From Roseomonas mucosa ATCC BAA-692 (lineage in GTDB: Bacteria; Pseudomonadota; Alphaproteobacteria; Acetobacterales; Acetobacteraceae): 64,000 nucleotides of DNA. This document shows, piece after piece, positions 52,360-61,196 of this stretch. A model generated the notes under the pieces. The model was not told where the DNA came from and did no database searches. It saw only the letters and a list, made by a program, of their open reading frames with translations. The stretch spans positions 62,001-126,000 of the forward strand of contig NZ_JHWD01000008.1 in the NCBI RefSeq assembly GCF_000622225.1, in the 5' to 3' direction. Both the position numbers and the translations under genes were made by a program. Within the stretch, counting starts at the first letter, position 1, and every line of letters begins with the position of its first letter.

Positions 52360-53411
52360 GCGCGTCCGCATCCACCGCCCCGCGCCACCGGCCCGAGGCG
52401 CTGCGCGCCTTCGCCGCCCAACTCTTCGGCGCGGCGGGCATGGAGGCGGACAAGGCCGGGGCCGTCGCCGATATCCTGGTCGAGGCCGACATGCTCGGCC
52501 ACGACACGCACGGGCTGGAACTGGCGGCGCGCTACCTGGGCGAGATCGAGGCCGGGACCATGGCCCTACGGGGCGAGCCGGAGATCCTTTCCGACCGGGG
52601 CGCGGTGATGGCCTGGCGCGGCAGGCGGCTGCCGGGCGCCTGGCTGGTGCTGCGGGCGCTGGAGGCCGCCTATGGACGCGTGGCGCAATTCGGCATCGCC
52701 AGCATCGCCATCGGCGACTGCCACCACACCGGCTGCCTCGCCGCCTATCTGCAGCGCGCGGCGGAACGGGGGCTGGTGCTCTCGATCCATTCCTCGGCGC
52801 CCGGCGCGGCCTCGGTGGCACCCTTCGGCGGGGTGAAGGGCACGCTCTCCCTCGCCCCCTTCGCCTTCGGCTTCCCGACCGGCGGCGACCCGGTGATGAT
52901 CGATGTCAGCGCCTCCATCACCACCAACAACATGGCGCTGCGCCTGATCCGCGAAGGGCGGCGCTACGAACGTCCCTGGCTGATGGATGCGGAGGGGCAG
53001 GTGACGGAGGATCCCACCGTGGTCCAGCGCGGCGGCACGGTCCTGCCGGCAGGCGGCCAGGACCACGGGCAGAAAGGCTATGGCTGGGCCCTGACCGCCG
53101 AGGCGCTGAGCCAGGGCCTGTCCGGCCATGGCCGCGCCGACGGGGCGCCGGGCATGTCGAACGCCGTCTTCCTCCAGATGATCGACCCCGGCGCCTTCGC
53201 CGGGCTGGACGCCTTCACCCGGCAGGCCGACGCGATCACCGGCAACTGCCGCGCCAGCCCGCCGCGCCCGGGCTTCGGCCCGGTGCGCCTGCCCGGCGAG
53301 GCGGGGCTGCGCCGGCGGGCGGCGGCGGAACGCGACGGGCTCGCGCTGCGGGCGGGCATCCTCGACGCGCTGCGCCCCTGGGCGGAAAAGCTGGGCGTCG
53401 CCATGCCCTGA
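52356..53411 (+). CDS. Malate/L-lactate dehydrogenase family (Ldh2) oxidoreductase
   Basis: An NAD(P)-dependent 2-oxo/2-hydroxy acid oxidoreductase of 351 residues, Ldh2/YlbC type. Typical blocks are HDTHGLELAARYL, GIGDCHHTGCLAAY-like sequence (here AIGDCHHTGCL), MIDVSASITTNNM and GGQDHGQKGYGWAL. GTG 52356 is the only sensible start, inside a GTGA overlap with a short upstream ORF. It is on the opposite strand, between the kinase and regulator genes. The substrate could be malate, lactate, a sugar acid or ureidoglycolate. Confidence 0.85.
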   Translation: MSASASTAPRHRPEALRAFAAQLFGAAGMEADKAGAVADILVEADMLGHDTHGLELAARYLGEIEAGTMALRGEPEILSDRGAVMAWRGRRLPGAWLVLRALEAAYGRVAQFGIASIAIGDCHHTGCLAAYLQRAAERGLVLSIHSSAPGAASVAPFGGVKGTLSLAPFAFGFPTGGDPVMIDVSASITTNNMALRLIREGRRYERPWLMDAEGQVTEDPTVVQRGGTVLPAGGQDHGQKGYGWALTAEALSQGLSGHGRADGAPGMSNAVFLQMIDPGAFAGLDAFTRQADAITGNCRASPPRPGFGPVRLPGEAGLRRRAAAERDGLALRAGILDALRPWAEKLGVAMP

Positions 53412-53451
53412 GGGGCGTCGTGCCGGCCGCGGACAGGCACACGGGCCGGGC

Positions 53452-54147
53452 TCACCCCTCGGCGCCGGCCCGCTCCGGTGCTTCCAGCGCATAGCCGGCG
53501 CCGCGCACGGTGCGGATCATCGGCGGCTCGCCGCCCGCCTCCAGCTTGCGCCGCAGGCGGCTGACATGGACGTCCACCACGTTGGTGGTGGGGTCGAAGG
53601 AGAAGTCCCAGACCTTCTCCAGCAGCATGGTGCGGGTCAGCACCTCGCCCGGATGGCGCAGCATGTACTCCAGCAGGCGGAACTCGGTCGGCAGCAGCTC
53701 GATGGGCCGGGCGCCGCGCGTGACGGTGCGGCGCAGCAGGTCCATGCGCAGGTCGGCCAGGGACAGCTCGGTGGATTCCGTGCTGGCGGCGGGGCGGCGG
53801 GCCAGGGCGCGCAGCCGGGCGCGCAGCTCGGCGAAGGCGAAGGGCTTGGCGAGGTAGTCGTCGGCGCCCGCCTCCAGCCCCTCCACCTTGCGGTCCACCT
53901 CCCCCAGCGCTGTGAGCATCAGGACGGGCGTGGCGATGTTCGAGGCGCGCAGGGCCCGCACGATGGCGACTCCGTCCGGCCCGGGCAGCATGCGGTCGGT
54001 GACGATCACGTCGAAGGGCTCGTTGAGCGCCAGGAACAGCCCGTCCCTGCCGTTGCGCGCGACATCCACGACATGCCCGTCCTCGCCCAGGCCCTTGGCG
54101 ATGTAGTCGGCCGTGACCGTATCGTCCTCGATCACCAGGATGCGCAT
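53452..54147 (-). CDS. OmpR-family response regulator
   Basis: DNA-binding regulator of 231 residues. The receiver domain has acidic Asp8/Asp9, phospho-acceptor Asp51 (VIVTDRMLPGPDG) and the conserved Lys in LAKPFAF at about 101. The C-terminal winged helix has ELLPTEFRLLEYMLRHPGEV and TTNVVDVHVSRLRRKLE. It is the likely partner of the kinase at 50580-51941; the pair flanks an opposite-strand dehydrogenase gene. Confidence 0.94.
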   Translation of the reverse strand: MRILVIEDDTVTADYIAKGLGEDGHVVDVARNGRDGLFLALNEPFDVIVTDRMLPGPDGVAIVRALRASNIATPVLMLTALGEVDRKVEGLEAGADDYLAKPFAFAELRARLRALARRPAASTESTELSLADLRMDLLRRTVTRGARPIELLPTEFRLLEYMLRHPGEVLTRTMLLEKVWDFSFDPTTNVVDVHVSRLRRKLEAGGEPPMIRTVRGAGYALEAPERAGAEG

Positions 54148-54477
54148 GCCGCCGTCACCTTCCGCCGCCGTCATCCCTCCCATGTGGTGCCTACGGGCCG
54201 GGGCGACGGCCCCCGGTTGTGACGCAGATCGGGCCAGGCGACAACGCGGCCCCAAGGGAATGACGAGGGGCCGGCGGGTCGTTGCGGGGCCGGCGAAAGT
54301 CCGGCCGGGGTTGGACCTCGGGCGGCGGCGGTGCCAGTCTTGGCGGCCAAGAGTCGCGGGAGCGGCCGGAACGGAGGAAACACCCGGCGAAGCGGCCCGC
54401 CCCGGCGGCGGCGCCACCGGCACCCTTTCCGTCGCGGCCGCGGCGACGCCTGCTCGGAGGATGGGAAGGACTTGCCC
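54148..54477. other. Divergent intergenic region, regulator / aldehyde dehydrogenase
   Basis: No gene is seen in these 330 bases. They should hold promoters for the response regulator (minus strand) and the aldehyde dehydrogenase operon (plus strand). No clear operator stands out. Confidence 0.4.
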
Positions 54478-55914
54478 TTGGAAACCCACAAGCACTTCAT
54501 CGGCGGCCGCTGGACCGGTCCGGACAAGTACCTGCCGGTGGCCAATCCCTCGGACGGGCAGGTGATGGCCCGGATCGCGCGCGGCACCACCCAGGACGTG
54601 GACGCCGCCGTGGCCGCCGGACAGGCGGCGATGGAGGGCGACTGGGGCCGGCTGGACGCCGCCACGCGCGGCCGGCTGCTGCTGCGCCTGGCCGGGCTGG
54701 TGCGGCGCGACGCCGAGGCGCTGACCCGGATGGAAAGCGAGGATGTCGGCAAGCCGCTGGCCCAGGCGGCGGCCGACGTGGCCGCCTGCGCGCGCTACTT
54801 CGAGTTCTATGGCGGCGCCGCCGACAAGGTGCATGGCGAGACCATCCCTTTCCAGGAAGGCTACACCGTCCTGACGATGTGGGAGCCGCATGGCGTCACC
54901 GCCCATATCGTGCCGTGGAACTATCCGCTGCAGATCACCGGTCGCTCGGTCGGCGCGGCGCTGGCCATGGGCAACGCGGTGGTGCTGAAGCCGGCGGAGG
55001 ACACCTCGCTGACCGCGCTGGCCCTGGCGCGGCTGGCGGACGAGGCGGGCTTCCCGGCCGGATCGTTCAACGTCGTCACCGGCCTGGGCGAGGAGGTCGG
55101 CGCGGCGCTGAGCGCGCATCCGGGGATCAGCCATATCAGCTTCACCGGCTCGCCCGAGGTCGGCACGCTGATCCAGGCGGCGGCGGCGCGGAACACCATC
55201 CCCGTGACGCTGGAGCTGGGCGGCAAGTCGCCGCAGATCGTCTTCGCCGATGCCGATCTGGCGGAAGCGGCGCCGACCGTGGTGAAGGCGATCATCCAGA
55301 ATGCCGGCCAGACCTGCTCCGCCGGATCGCGCGTGCTGATCGAGGATTCCATCTACGACAGCTTCACCGCCGACCTCGCCGCGCGCTTCCGCGAGTTGCG
55401 CGTCGGCGCCGCGTCGCAGGACCTCGATCTCGGCCCGGTGGTGAACGCGGCGCAGAAGGAGCGGATCGAGCGCTACCTCGCCATCGCGGAGCGCGACGGG
55501 CTGCCCATCCTGGCGCAGGGCGAGCTCGGCCCGAACCTGCCGCGCGACGGCTTCTACGTGCGGCCGGTGCTGATCGGCGACGTGCCGCCGGACCATGTGC
55601 TGGCGCAGGAGGAGATCTTCGGCCCGGTTCTCGTCGCCATCCGCATCCGCGACGAGGCGGATGCGCTGCGCGTGGCCAACGGCACGGCGTTCGGCCTGGT
55701 GTCCGGCATCTGGACGCGCGATGTCGGCCGCGCGATGCGGCTGGCGCGTCGCGTGCGCACCGGGCAGGTCTTCGTCAACAACTATGGCGCGGCGGGTGGC
55801 GTGGAACTGCCCTTCGGCGGCATGAAGCGCTCCGGTCACGGGCGCGAGAAGGGTTTCGCCGCGCTCCACGGCTTCGCCACGCTGAAGACCATCGCGATCC
55901 GGCACGGCGCGTGA
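54478..55914 (+). CDS. Aldehyde dehydrogenase family protein
   Basis: An NAD(P)-dependent aldehyde dehydrogenase of 478 residues. The catalytic Cys is Cys280 (NAGQTCSAGSR), and the general base Glu246 is in LELGGKSPQIV. It has IVPWNYPLQI, SFTGSPEVG and EEIFGPVL. A TTG at 54478 gives a normal N-terminus (ETHKHFIGGRW) with AAGGA 7 bases upstream; TTG 54472 is an alternative. The next gene is an SDR, 18 bases downstream, so both likely act on one substrate. Confidence 0.92.
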   Translation: METHKHFIGGRWTGPDKYLPVANPSDGQVMARIARGTTQDVDAAVAAGQAAMEGDWGRLDAATRGRLLLRLAGLVRRDAEALTRMESEDVGKPLAQAAADVAACARYFEFYGGAADKVHGETIPFQEGYTVLTMWEPHGVTAHIVPWNYPLQITGRSVGAALAMGNAVVLKPAEDTSLTALALARLADEAGFPAGSFNVVTGLGEEVGAALSAHPGISHISFTGSPEVGTLIQAAAARNTIPVTLELGGKSPQIVFADADLAEAAPTVVKAIIQNAGQTCSAGSRVLIEDSIYDSFTADLAARFRELRVGAASQDLDLGPVVNAAQKERIERYLAIAERDGLPILAQGELGPNLPRDGFYVRPVLIGDVPPDHVLAQEEIFGPVLVAIRIRDEADALRVANGTAFGLVSGIWTRDVGRAMRLARRVRTGQVFVNNYGAAGGVELPFGGMKRSGHGREKGFAALHGFATLKTIAIRHGA

Positions 55915-55932
55915 TTCCAGGGAGGGAACAGG

Positions 55933-56685
55933 ATGAGGCTCAAGGACAAGGTCGCGCTGGTCACCGGCGCGGGCGGCGGCTTCGGCGAGGGGATCGCGAA
56001 GCGCTTCGCGCAGGAGGGCGCGAAGGTCGCCGTGCTGGACCTGCGCGCCGATGCGGCGGAGCGCGTGGCGCGCGAGATCGGCGGCGACGCCATCGCCGTC
56101 ACGGCGGATGTGGGCGACGGCCCCTCCGTGCACGGCGCGGTGGAGCAGGTGCGCGCGGCCTTCGGCGGGCGGATCGACATCCTGGTGAACAATGCCGGGA
56201 CCACGCACCGCAACCAGCCGGTGCTGGATGTGGACGAGGAGACCTTCGATCGCGTCTTCCGCGTCAACGTGAAGTCGATCTACCTCTTCGCGCGCGAGGT
56301 CGTGCCGGTGATGCGCGACGCGGGCGGCGGCGTGATCCTGAACATCGGCTCCACCGCCGGGCTGCGGCCACGGCCGGGCCTGTCCTGGTACAACGCCACC
56401 AAGGGCGCGGTGAACGTGATGTCGAAGTCGCTGGCGCTCGACTTCGCGCCGTGGAAGATCCGCGTGAACGCGATCTGCCCGGTGATGGGGGCGACGGGAC
56501 TGCTCACCGAGTTCATGGGCGTGCCCGACACGCCCGAGAACCGCGCGAAATTCGTCTCCACCATCCCGCTCGGCCGCATGTCGCGGGCGGAGGACATCGC
56601 CAACGCGGCGCTCTACCTCGCTTCCGACGAGGCCGAGTTCATCACGGGCGTGGAACTGCCCGTGGATGGCGGGCGCACCGTCTGA
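55933..56685 (+). CDS. SDR-family oxidoreductase
   Basis: A 250-residue NAD(P)-dependent short-chain dehydrogenase (FabG/glucose dehydrogenase-like). The cofactor motif is TGAGGGFGEG (11-20), NNAG at 86-89 and the catalytic triad Ser140, Tyr153 and Lys157 (SWYNATKGAV). GGAGGG lies 8 bases before the ATG. It follows the aldehyde dehydrogenase and probably supplies or uses its alcohol/aldehyde substrate. Confidence 0.92.
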   Translation: MRLKDKVALVTGAGGGFGEGIAKRFAQEGAKVAVLDLRADAAERVAREIGGDAIAVTADVGDGPSVHGAVEQVRAAFGGRIDILVNNAGTTHRNQPVLDVDEETFDRVFRVNVKSIYLFAREVVPVMRDAGGGVILNIGSTAGLRPRPGLSWYNATKGAVNVMSKSLALDFAPWKIRVNAICPVMGATGLLTEFMGVPDTPENRAKFVSTIPLGRMSRAEDIANAALYLASDEAEFITGVELPVDGGRTV

Positions 56686-57252
56686 CACCGGTTCGCGGAA
56701 GACAGGACTTCCGCGGACCTCTCGCGCGCGCCGTGTTGACCGGCCCGCGGCGCGCGAGGGAAGGCTTGCACGGGCCGGCACGGAAAGGCCGCTTTCCTTG
56801 CGCCGGCCGGAACGACCGCAGCGCAAGGCCGTGCGCCCCGCCCCGCCATGGCCCCCCGGCGCGGGCCGGGTTCCGGAAAATGCGCTGGCATCCCGTGCCA
56901 CTTGCGCGCAGAATGCCGTGGCGGACAGGACTTCGCGTTATCGCGCCCGCCGGTCCGCAGTCCGGCTTTCCCATGGGCATCGGCATCCATGGATTGCCTC
57001 TGTGGATGGAAGCGGGCAAAACCCGCCCCTATCCATGATCCGGATGGGCACCGGGAAGAAGCGCAGGGTTGACTCAGGCGGGACCGGTTTCCGCAGAGGG
57101 CCTGAAAGGCATTCGCAATCGTTGTTTGGCCAGGAACTTCGTGACGGAAGACAGATTGGAACGCAGGGTTTGACAGCCGGTGACAAGTCTCCGCCAAGCC
57201 CTGTCCCACCTGCCCTTCGCACAGGTTCTACAGATATTATGAGAACTCATCG
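56686..57252. other. Long intergenic region with a hairpin, before the MucR-like gene
   Basis: No convincing gene is seen in 567 bases. A compound hairpin lies at 56773-56808: GGCCGGC (56773-56779) with GCCGGCC (56802-56808) encloses GGAAAG/CTTTCC (56782-56797), a probable terminator for the SDR operon. A TTGACA at 57170-57175 and a TATTAT at 57235-57240 are possible promoter parts for the next gene but are not well spaced. Confidence 0.5.
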
Positions 57253-58224
57253 GTGCAACTGACGCGCGAGCAGTATGCGATCGCGGAATCGCTCGGCTGT
57301 CGTTTCCTGCCGGCGACCGAATCCCAGATCCATCGCTTGTCCATGCAGCAGCGGATCTTCTGGCTGGACGGAAAGGCCTTTGTCGTGAGCCGCCGGGACG
57401 GCTTCCACGAAACCGCCGGCACGTTGCGCCGCCTTCTCGCGCATGCGCTCGCCCCCGGCCTTTCCGAAGGGCCTTCCGGCGGCCATGCCGCGGCTCCGCC
57501 CACCGATGCGCCGCCGGCCGGGGCAGCCCGGGCGCCGGCCCCTCAGGCTTCGTTGCCCCAGGATGCCGCGCCCCGGGAAAAGACACCCCCGGCCGTGGAG
57601 GCACCTCCTGCGCAGGATGCTCCGGCCTCGCCTCCCCCGGCCGCCGCCCCGCCGGCGGGCAGCGTTGCGAAACCGCGCCGGGCCGGTGGCAGGGCACACC
57701 CTCCTGCGCCGGAGCAGCCCGCCCTGGCCCTTCAGGAGGCTTCCCCGGACACCCCACGCGGCACCACGGACAGCCAGGCGGAAGCCACGCCCGGGGAAGT
57801 TGCCGCGCAGCCCGTCGCGCCCCCGGAACCCGAGCCCGTGGCGGCGTCCGCGCAGGCCGGGAGCGAGGAAGTCCGCGCCGATGCCGCCGCCGCCCTCCTG
57901 GCCGGCGCCGGGCTGGGCAGCCTCGGCGTCCTGCTGCAGCCGGGGGCCCTGGCGCGGAAGCGTCCCCGCAAGCAGATCCCCGGGCTGCTGGCCCCGAAGA
58001 AGCGCGATCCGGTGTCGCTGACCGTGCAGATCGTGGCGGCCCATGTCTCGAACAACGCGGTGCAGACCACCGACCTGCCCAACCTGATCGCCGAGGTGCA
58101 TCGCGCCCTGACGGGGCCGATGGGCACGGCGAACGGGGCGGAGCCGGGCCGCCCGCCGCCCGTGGCGGCCTCCCTGACCCGGCGCCGTGCCGAGGGCGCG
58201 CAGAAAGGTGCCGGGAAGGGCTGA
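57253..58224 (+). CDS. Pro/Ala-rich protein with C-terminal MucR-like segment
   Basis: A 323-residue protein from GTG 57253. Residues 1-65 may form a small domain (LTREQYAIAESLGCRFLPAT, FWLDGKAFVVSRRDGF). Residues of about 75-210 are Pro/Ala-rich and disordered. Residues 256-287 (SLTVQIVAAHVSNNAVQTTD, LPNLIAEVHRAL) match the N-terminal MucR/Ros region. The usual C2H2-type zinc finger is missing, as the protein ends about 35 residues later. It may be a dimerisation partner or decoy for MucR proteins, or a degraded fusion. Confidence 0.7.
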   Translation: MQLTREQYAIAESLGCRFLPATESQIHRLSMQQRIFWLDGKAFVVSRRDGFHETAGTLRRLLAHALAPGLSEGPSGGHAAAPPTDAPPAGAARAPAPQASLPQDAAPREKTPPAVEAPPAQDAPASPPPAAAPPAGSVAKPRRAGGRAHPPAPEQPALALQEASPDTPRGTTDSQAEATPGEVAAQPVAPPEPEPVAASAQAGSEEVRADAAAALLAGAGLGSLGVLLQPGALARKRPRKQIPGLLAPKKRDPVSLTVQIVAAHVSNNAVQTTDLPNLIAEVHRALTGPMGTANGAEPGRPPPVAASLTRRRAEGAQKGAGKG

Positions 58225-58239
58225 ACCCGGCGGCCGCGC

Positions 58240-59034
58240 CTACTCCCCCGGCCCCGGGAAAAGCGTGGCGCTACGCCCCATGAGCCGGTAGCCGAGCAGG
58301 CCCAGCCATTCATGCACGGCGCCGTCGAGGTTGCCGAGCTTATCGGGCAGGCTGTTCTCCAGCGTCTCGCCATAGGACGCCCCGCTGCGGTAATCGACCG
58401 GCCAGGGCAGGACCTCCCACCCGGCCCGCCGGAAGGCGCCGACCGAACGCGGCATGTGCCAGGCGGAGGTCACCAGCAGCCAGGTCTCCCCCGGCGCGGG
58501 CCGCACTTTCTGCCGCAGGAAGACCGCGTTCTCGTAGGTCGTGCGGGACTCCTCGTCGTAGATGACCGGCTGGGTCAGGCCCAGCTCCTCGAAGAGGCGG
58601 CGCGCCACCTCGGATTCCGTGACATGCCCGGCCACCAGCCGCCCGCTGCCGCCGGTGAAGGCCAGCCTCGCCCCGGGATAGCGCCGGGCCAGCCCCACGA
58701 AGGCGGTCATCCGCTCCGCCGCACCGTTGAGCGAGGGGGTGCCGTGCACCTCGGTCATCTCCGTCCGCACCGCCCCGCCCAGCACGATGATGCCATCCAC
58801 ATGGGCCGGGGGCGGATTGGGCTGCGGGAAGCGGTTCTCCAGCGGTGCCAGCAGCCAGGAATCGATCGGCAGCAGGATCAGCAGCAACTGGAACCCCGAC
58901 GCCAGGCCGAGAAGCGTGAGCCCGCTGCGCCGCCAGCGGCGCCACACCAGCAGGGTCCCCAACAGGAGGCAGAGGAACAGCAGGAAGCTCGGCTGGGCGA
59001 GCAGCGAAAGGGACTTCGTGATCTGGAAGCTCAA
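58240..59034 (-). CDS. YdcF/ElyC family protein (DUF218)
   Basis: A 264-residue inner-membrane protein with two N-terminal transmembrane segments (PSFLLFLCLLLGTLLVW and LLGLASGFQLLLILLPI) and a DUF218 domain (VDGIIVLGGAV, LAFTGGSGRL, DEESRTTYENAVFLRQ, LLVTSAWHMPRSVGAFRRAG). Related proteins act in cell-envelope biogenesis or stress. The molecular function is not known. It converges on the MucR-like gene. Confidence 0.9.
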   Translation of the reverse strand: MSFQITKSLSLLAQPSFLLFLCLLLGTLLVWRRWRRSGLTLLGLASGFQLLLILLPIDSWLLAPLENRFPQPNPPPAHVDGIIVLGGAVRTEMTEVHGTPSLNGAAERMTAFVGLARRYPGARLAFTGGSGRLVAGHVTESEVARRLFEELGLTQPVIYDEESRTTYENAVFLRQKVRPAPGETWLLVTSAWHMPRSVGAFRRAGWEVLPWPVDYRSGASYGETLENSLPDKLGNLDGAVHEWLGLLGYRLMGRSATLFPGPGE

Positions 59035-59137
59035 GCGGCCCTGCCTGCATCCCGTTGCCCGGGCAGGCTAGCATGGCCGCTCCCGGGCCGGCGATGGCCC
59101 CCCCCCGCCGCCCGTTGCACGCCCCCCCGAAGGAGCG

Positions 59138-60085
59138 TCAGGCCACCCGCGTCGGCAGGGGCTGCCCGGCGAAATGCGCCCGCAGGTTCTCCACCACGAG
59201 GTTGCCCATGGCCAGCCGGGTCTCCACCGTGGCGCTGGCGCGGTGCGGCTGCAGCACCACGTTCTCCATGCGGCGCAGCGCCTCGGGCACATGCGGCTCC
59301 TCGGCGAAGACGTCGAGCCCGGCGCCGCCCAGGCGCCTTTCCTGCAAGGCCGCGATCAGCGCCGGCTCCGAGACGATGGAGCCGCGGGCGATGTTGACCA
59401 GGATGCCCTCCGGCCCCAGCGCGTCGAGCACATGGGCATTGACCAGGCCGCGCGATTCCGGCCCGCCCGAGGCGGTGATCACCAGGAAGTCGGATTCCCG
59501 CGCCAGCTCCACCAGCGAGCCGACAAAGCGGTAATCCGGCAGGCCCTCTACCGGATGCAGGTCGTTGTAGGCGATGGTCATGCCGAAGCCCGCGGCACGC
59601 TGCGCCACGGCGCGGCCGATGCGGCCCATGCCCAGGATGCCCAGATGCTTGCCGCTGACCTTGTGGCCGAGCGCCATGGTCTCGCGCTCCCAGCGCCCCT
59701 CGCGCACGAAGCGGTCGGCGTTGCAGAGGTTGCGCGACACGGCGAGCATCAGCGCCATGCCGAGATCGGCGACATCGTCGGTGAGCACGCCGGGCGTCGC
59801 GGTGACGGGGATGCCGCGCCGCCTGGCCTGCTCCGTGTCCACCGCATCCACGCCGATGCCGTTGACCGCGACGATCTCCAGCGCCGGCAGCGCCTCCATG
59901 ACCGCGCCCGGCAGTCCGGCGGTGCCGCTGGTGGCAACGCCACGGATGCGCGGCCCCGTCTCGCGCAGGAAGGCATCCCTTTCACCCGGCGGGGGCAGGC
60001 GGTGCAGTTCGAAGGACGCCTCGAGCTTGGCCTCGATGGCCGGCATCAGTTTCGACATCACCAGGATCGCCGGCTTCTGGCTCAT
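59138..60085 (-). CDS. 2-hydroxyacid dehydrogenase, D-isomer family
   Basis: An NAD(P)-dependent reductase of 315 residues, GhrB/hydroxypyruvate reductase type. The cofactor motif is LGILGMGRIGRAVAQRA, with the catalytic Arg in VNIARGSIV-adjacent sequence, a Glu in GLDVFAEEPHVP and a His in VVLQPHRASAT. It is on the same strand as the hydratase and dehydratase genes, 257 bases downstream, and may belong to the sugar-acid route. Confidence 0.9.
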   Translation of the reverse strand: MSQKPAILVMSKLMPAIEAKLEASFELHRLPPPGERDAFLRETGPRIRGVATSGTAGLPGAVMEALPALEIVAVNGIGVDAVDTEQARRRGIPVTATPGVLTDDVADLGMALMLAVSRNLCNADRFVREGRWERETMALGHKVSGKHLGILGMGRIGRAVAQRAAGFGMTIAYNDLHPVEGLPDYRFVGSLVELARESDFLVITASGGPESRGLVNAHVLDALGPEGILVNIARGSIVSEPALIAALQERRLGGAGLDVFAEEPHVPEALRRMENVVLQPHRASATVETRLAMGNLVVENLRAHFAGQPLPTRVA

Positions 60086-60342
60086 CTTCTTCCTCCCTGT
60101 GGCTCCGTGCCCACACGCCTCACATGGTCACTCCGGCAGCGTTTCAACATCCGGCCGAGGGAGGGCCATTGCCCGTTCCGGCCCTCCGCACAGGTCCGGC
60201 CAGGGCATTCCCGGCCCGTCCGCATCCGCCTCGCCAGGGCACCGGCTCATCGTCCCGGGCGCGGCGTCCGCGTTCCCGGGCGATGCGCCCCACGGCGGTC
60301 CGCTCCGGGTACGGGCCGGCCCGCCGATTGGGGGCGCCCCGT

Positions 60343-61107
60343 TCAGCCGATGGCGGTCCGCACCGTGCCGATACCCGGGAACTCCGCCTCCACCGCCGTG
60401 CCCGGCGGCACGGGGATGGCGCCGCAGCAGGAGCCGGTGGTGACCACGTCGCCCGCCTTCAGCCCGCCGGTGCGCGCGGCGGCATGGTTCGCCATCCAGT
60501 GCAGCAGCCGCGCCGGGTCGCCGCCCGGGTTGCCGCCCCTGCCCTCCGCCGCCACCTGGCCGTTCAGGCGCAGGATGAAGGGCTGCGCCGTGGGCACGAC
60601 GCCGCGCCAGTCCGCCAGCGCCGGGCCGACGATCAGGGCGCCATGGCTCTGCTGGTCGGCCAGGTGGCTCAGCCTGTCGGTGGTGTTCAGCCCCATGAAG
60701 CGGGTGTCGGCGATCTCGATGGCCGGGTGCAGGCTGGCCACCGCGTCCAGCACCTCCTCCGGCGCATAGGGCTCGGCGCGCGGCGGCAGGTCGCGGCCCA
60801 TGCGGTAGGCGAGCTCGGCCTCCACCCCCATCACCTGGAAGAAGCCGGGGGCGAAGGGGCTGTCGTCGAAGCGCAGCGTGCCGGCCAGGATCGGCGCGGC
60901 GAAGGGCGGGGCCTCGGGGTTGGCGGCACCGACCTTCCAGGCGGCGATGCCGCCCTGCTCCGGCGCCAGCGCCGCCGCCACCGCGTCCTGGATGGCATAG
61001 GCCTCGGCCTCGTCCTGCGGCCGGGCGCCGTCGGGCAGGACGGCGATCCAGTCGCGGCTGCGGCGGGCCTGGAGCAGCGCCTCGGTGGCGGCGCGCGGAT
61101 CTGTCAT
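60343..61107 (-). CDS. 2-keto-4-pentenoate hydratase / FAH-fold family protein
   Basis: A 254-residue enzyme of the hydratase/decarboxylase branch of the FAH superfamily. It has IAAWKVGAANPEAP, VEAELAYRMGRDLPP, HPAIEIADTRF and the C-terminal KAGDVVTTGSCCGAIPVPPG. In catechol meta-cleavage such enzymes hydrate 2-keto-4-pentenoate. Here, next to an IlvD/Edd dehydratase, a role on a 2-keto-3-deoxy acid is more likely. The gene lies 89 bases after the dehydratase. Confidence 0.82.
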   Translation of the reverse strand: MTDPRAATEALLQARRSRDWIAVLPDGARPQDEAEAYAIQDAVAAALAPEQGGIAAWKVGAANPEAPPFAAPILAGTLRFDDSPFAPGFFQVMGVEAELAYRMGRDLPPRAEPYAPEEVLDAVASLHPAIEIADTRFMGLNTTDRLSHLADQQSHGALIVGPALADWRGVVPTAQPFILRLNGQVAAEGRGGNPGGDPARLLHWMANHAAARTGGLKAGDVVTTGSCCGAIPVPPGTAVEAEFPGIGTVRTAIG

Positions 61108-61196
61108 GAAACTCGTTTCCGTCAGTCGGGCCGTCCGCACGGGGACCGGCCCGGGGACGGCGCTGGGGTGGTCAGGAACAGGACGGGCGATGCGCC

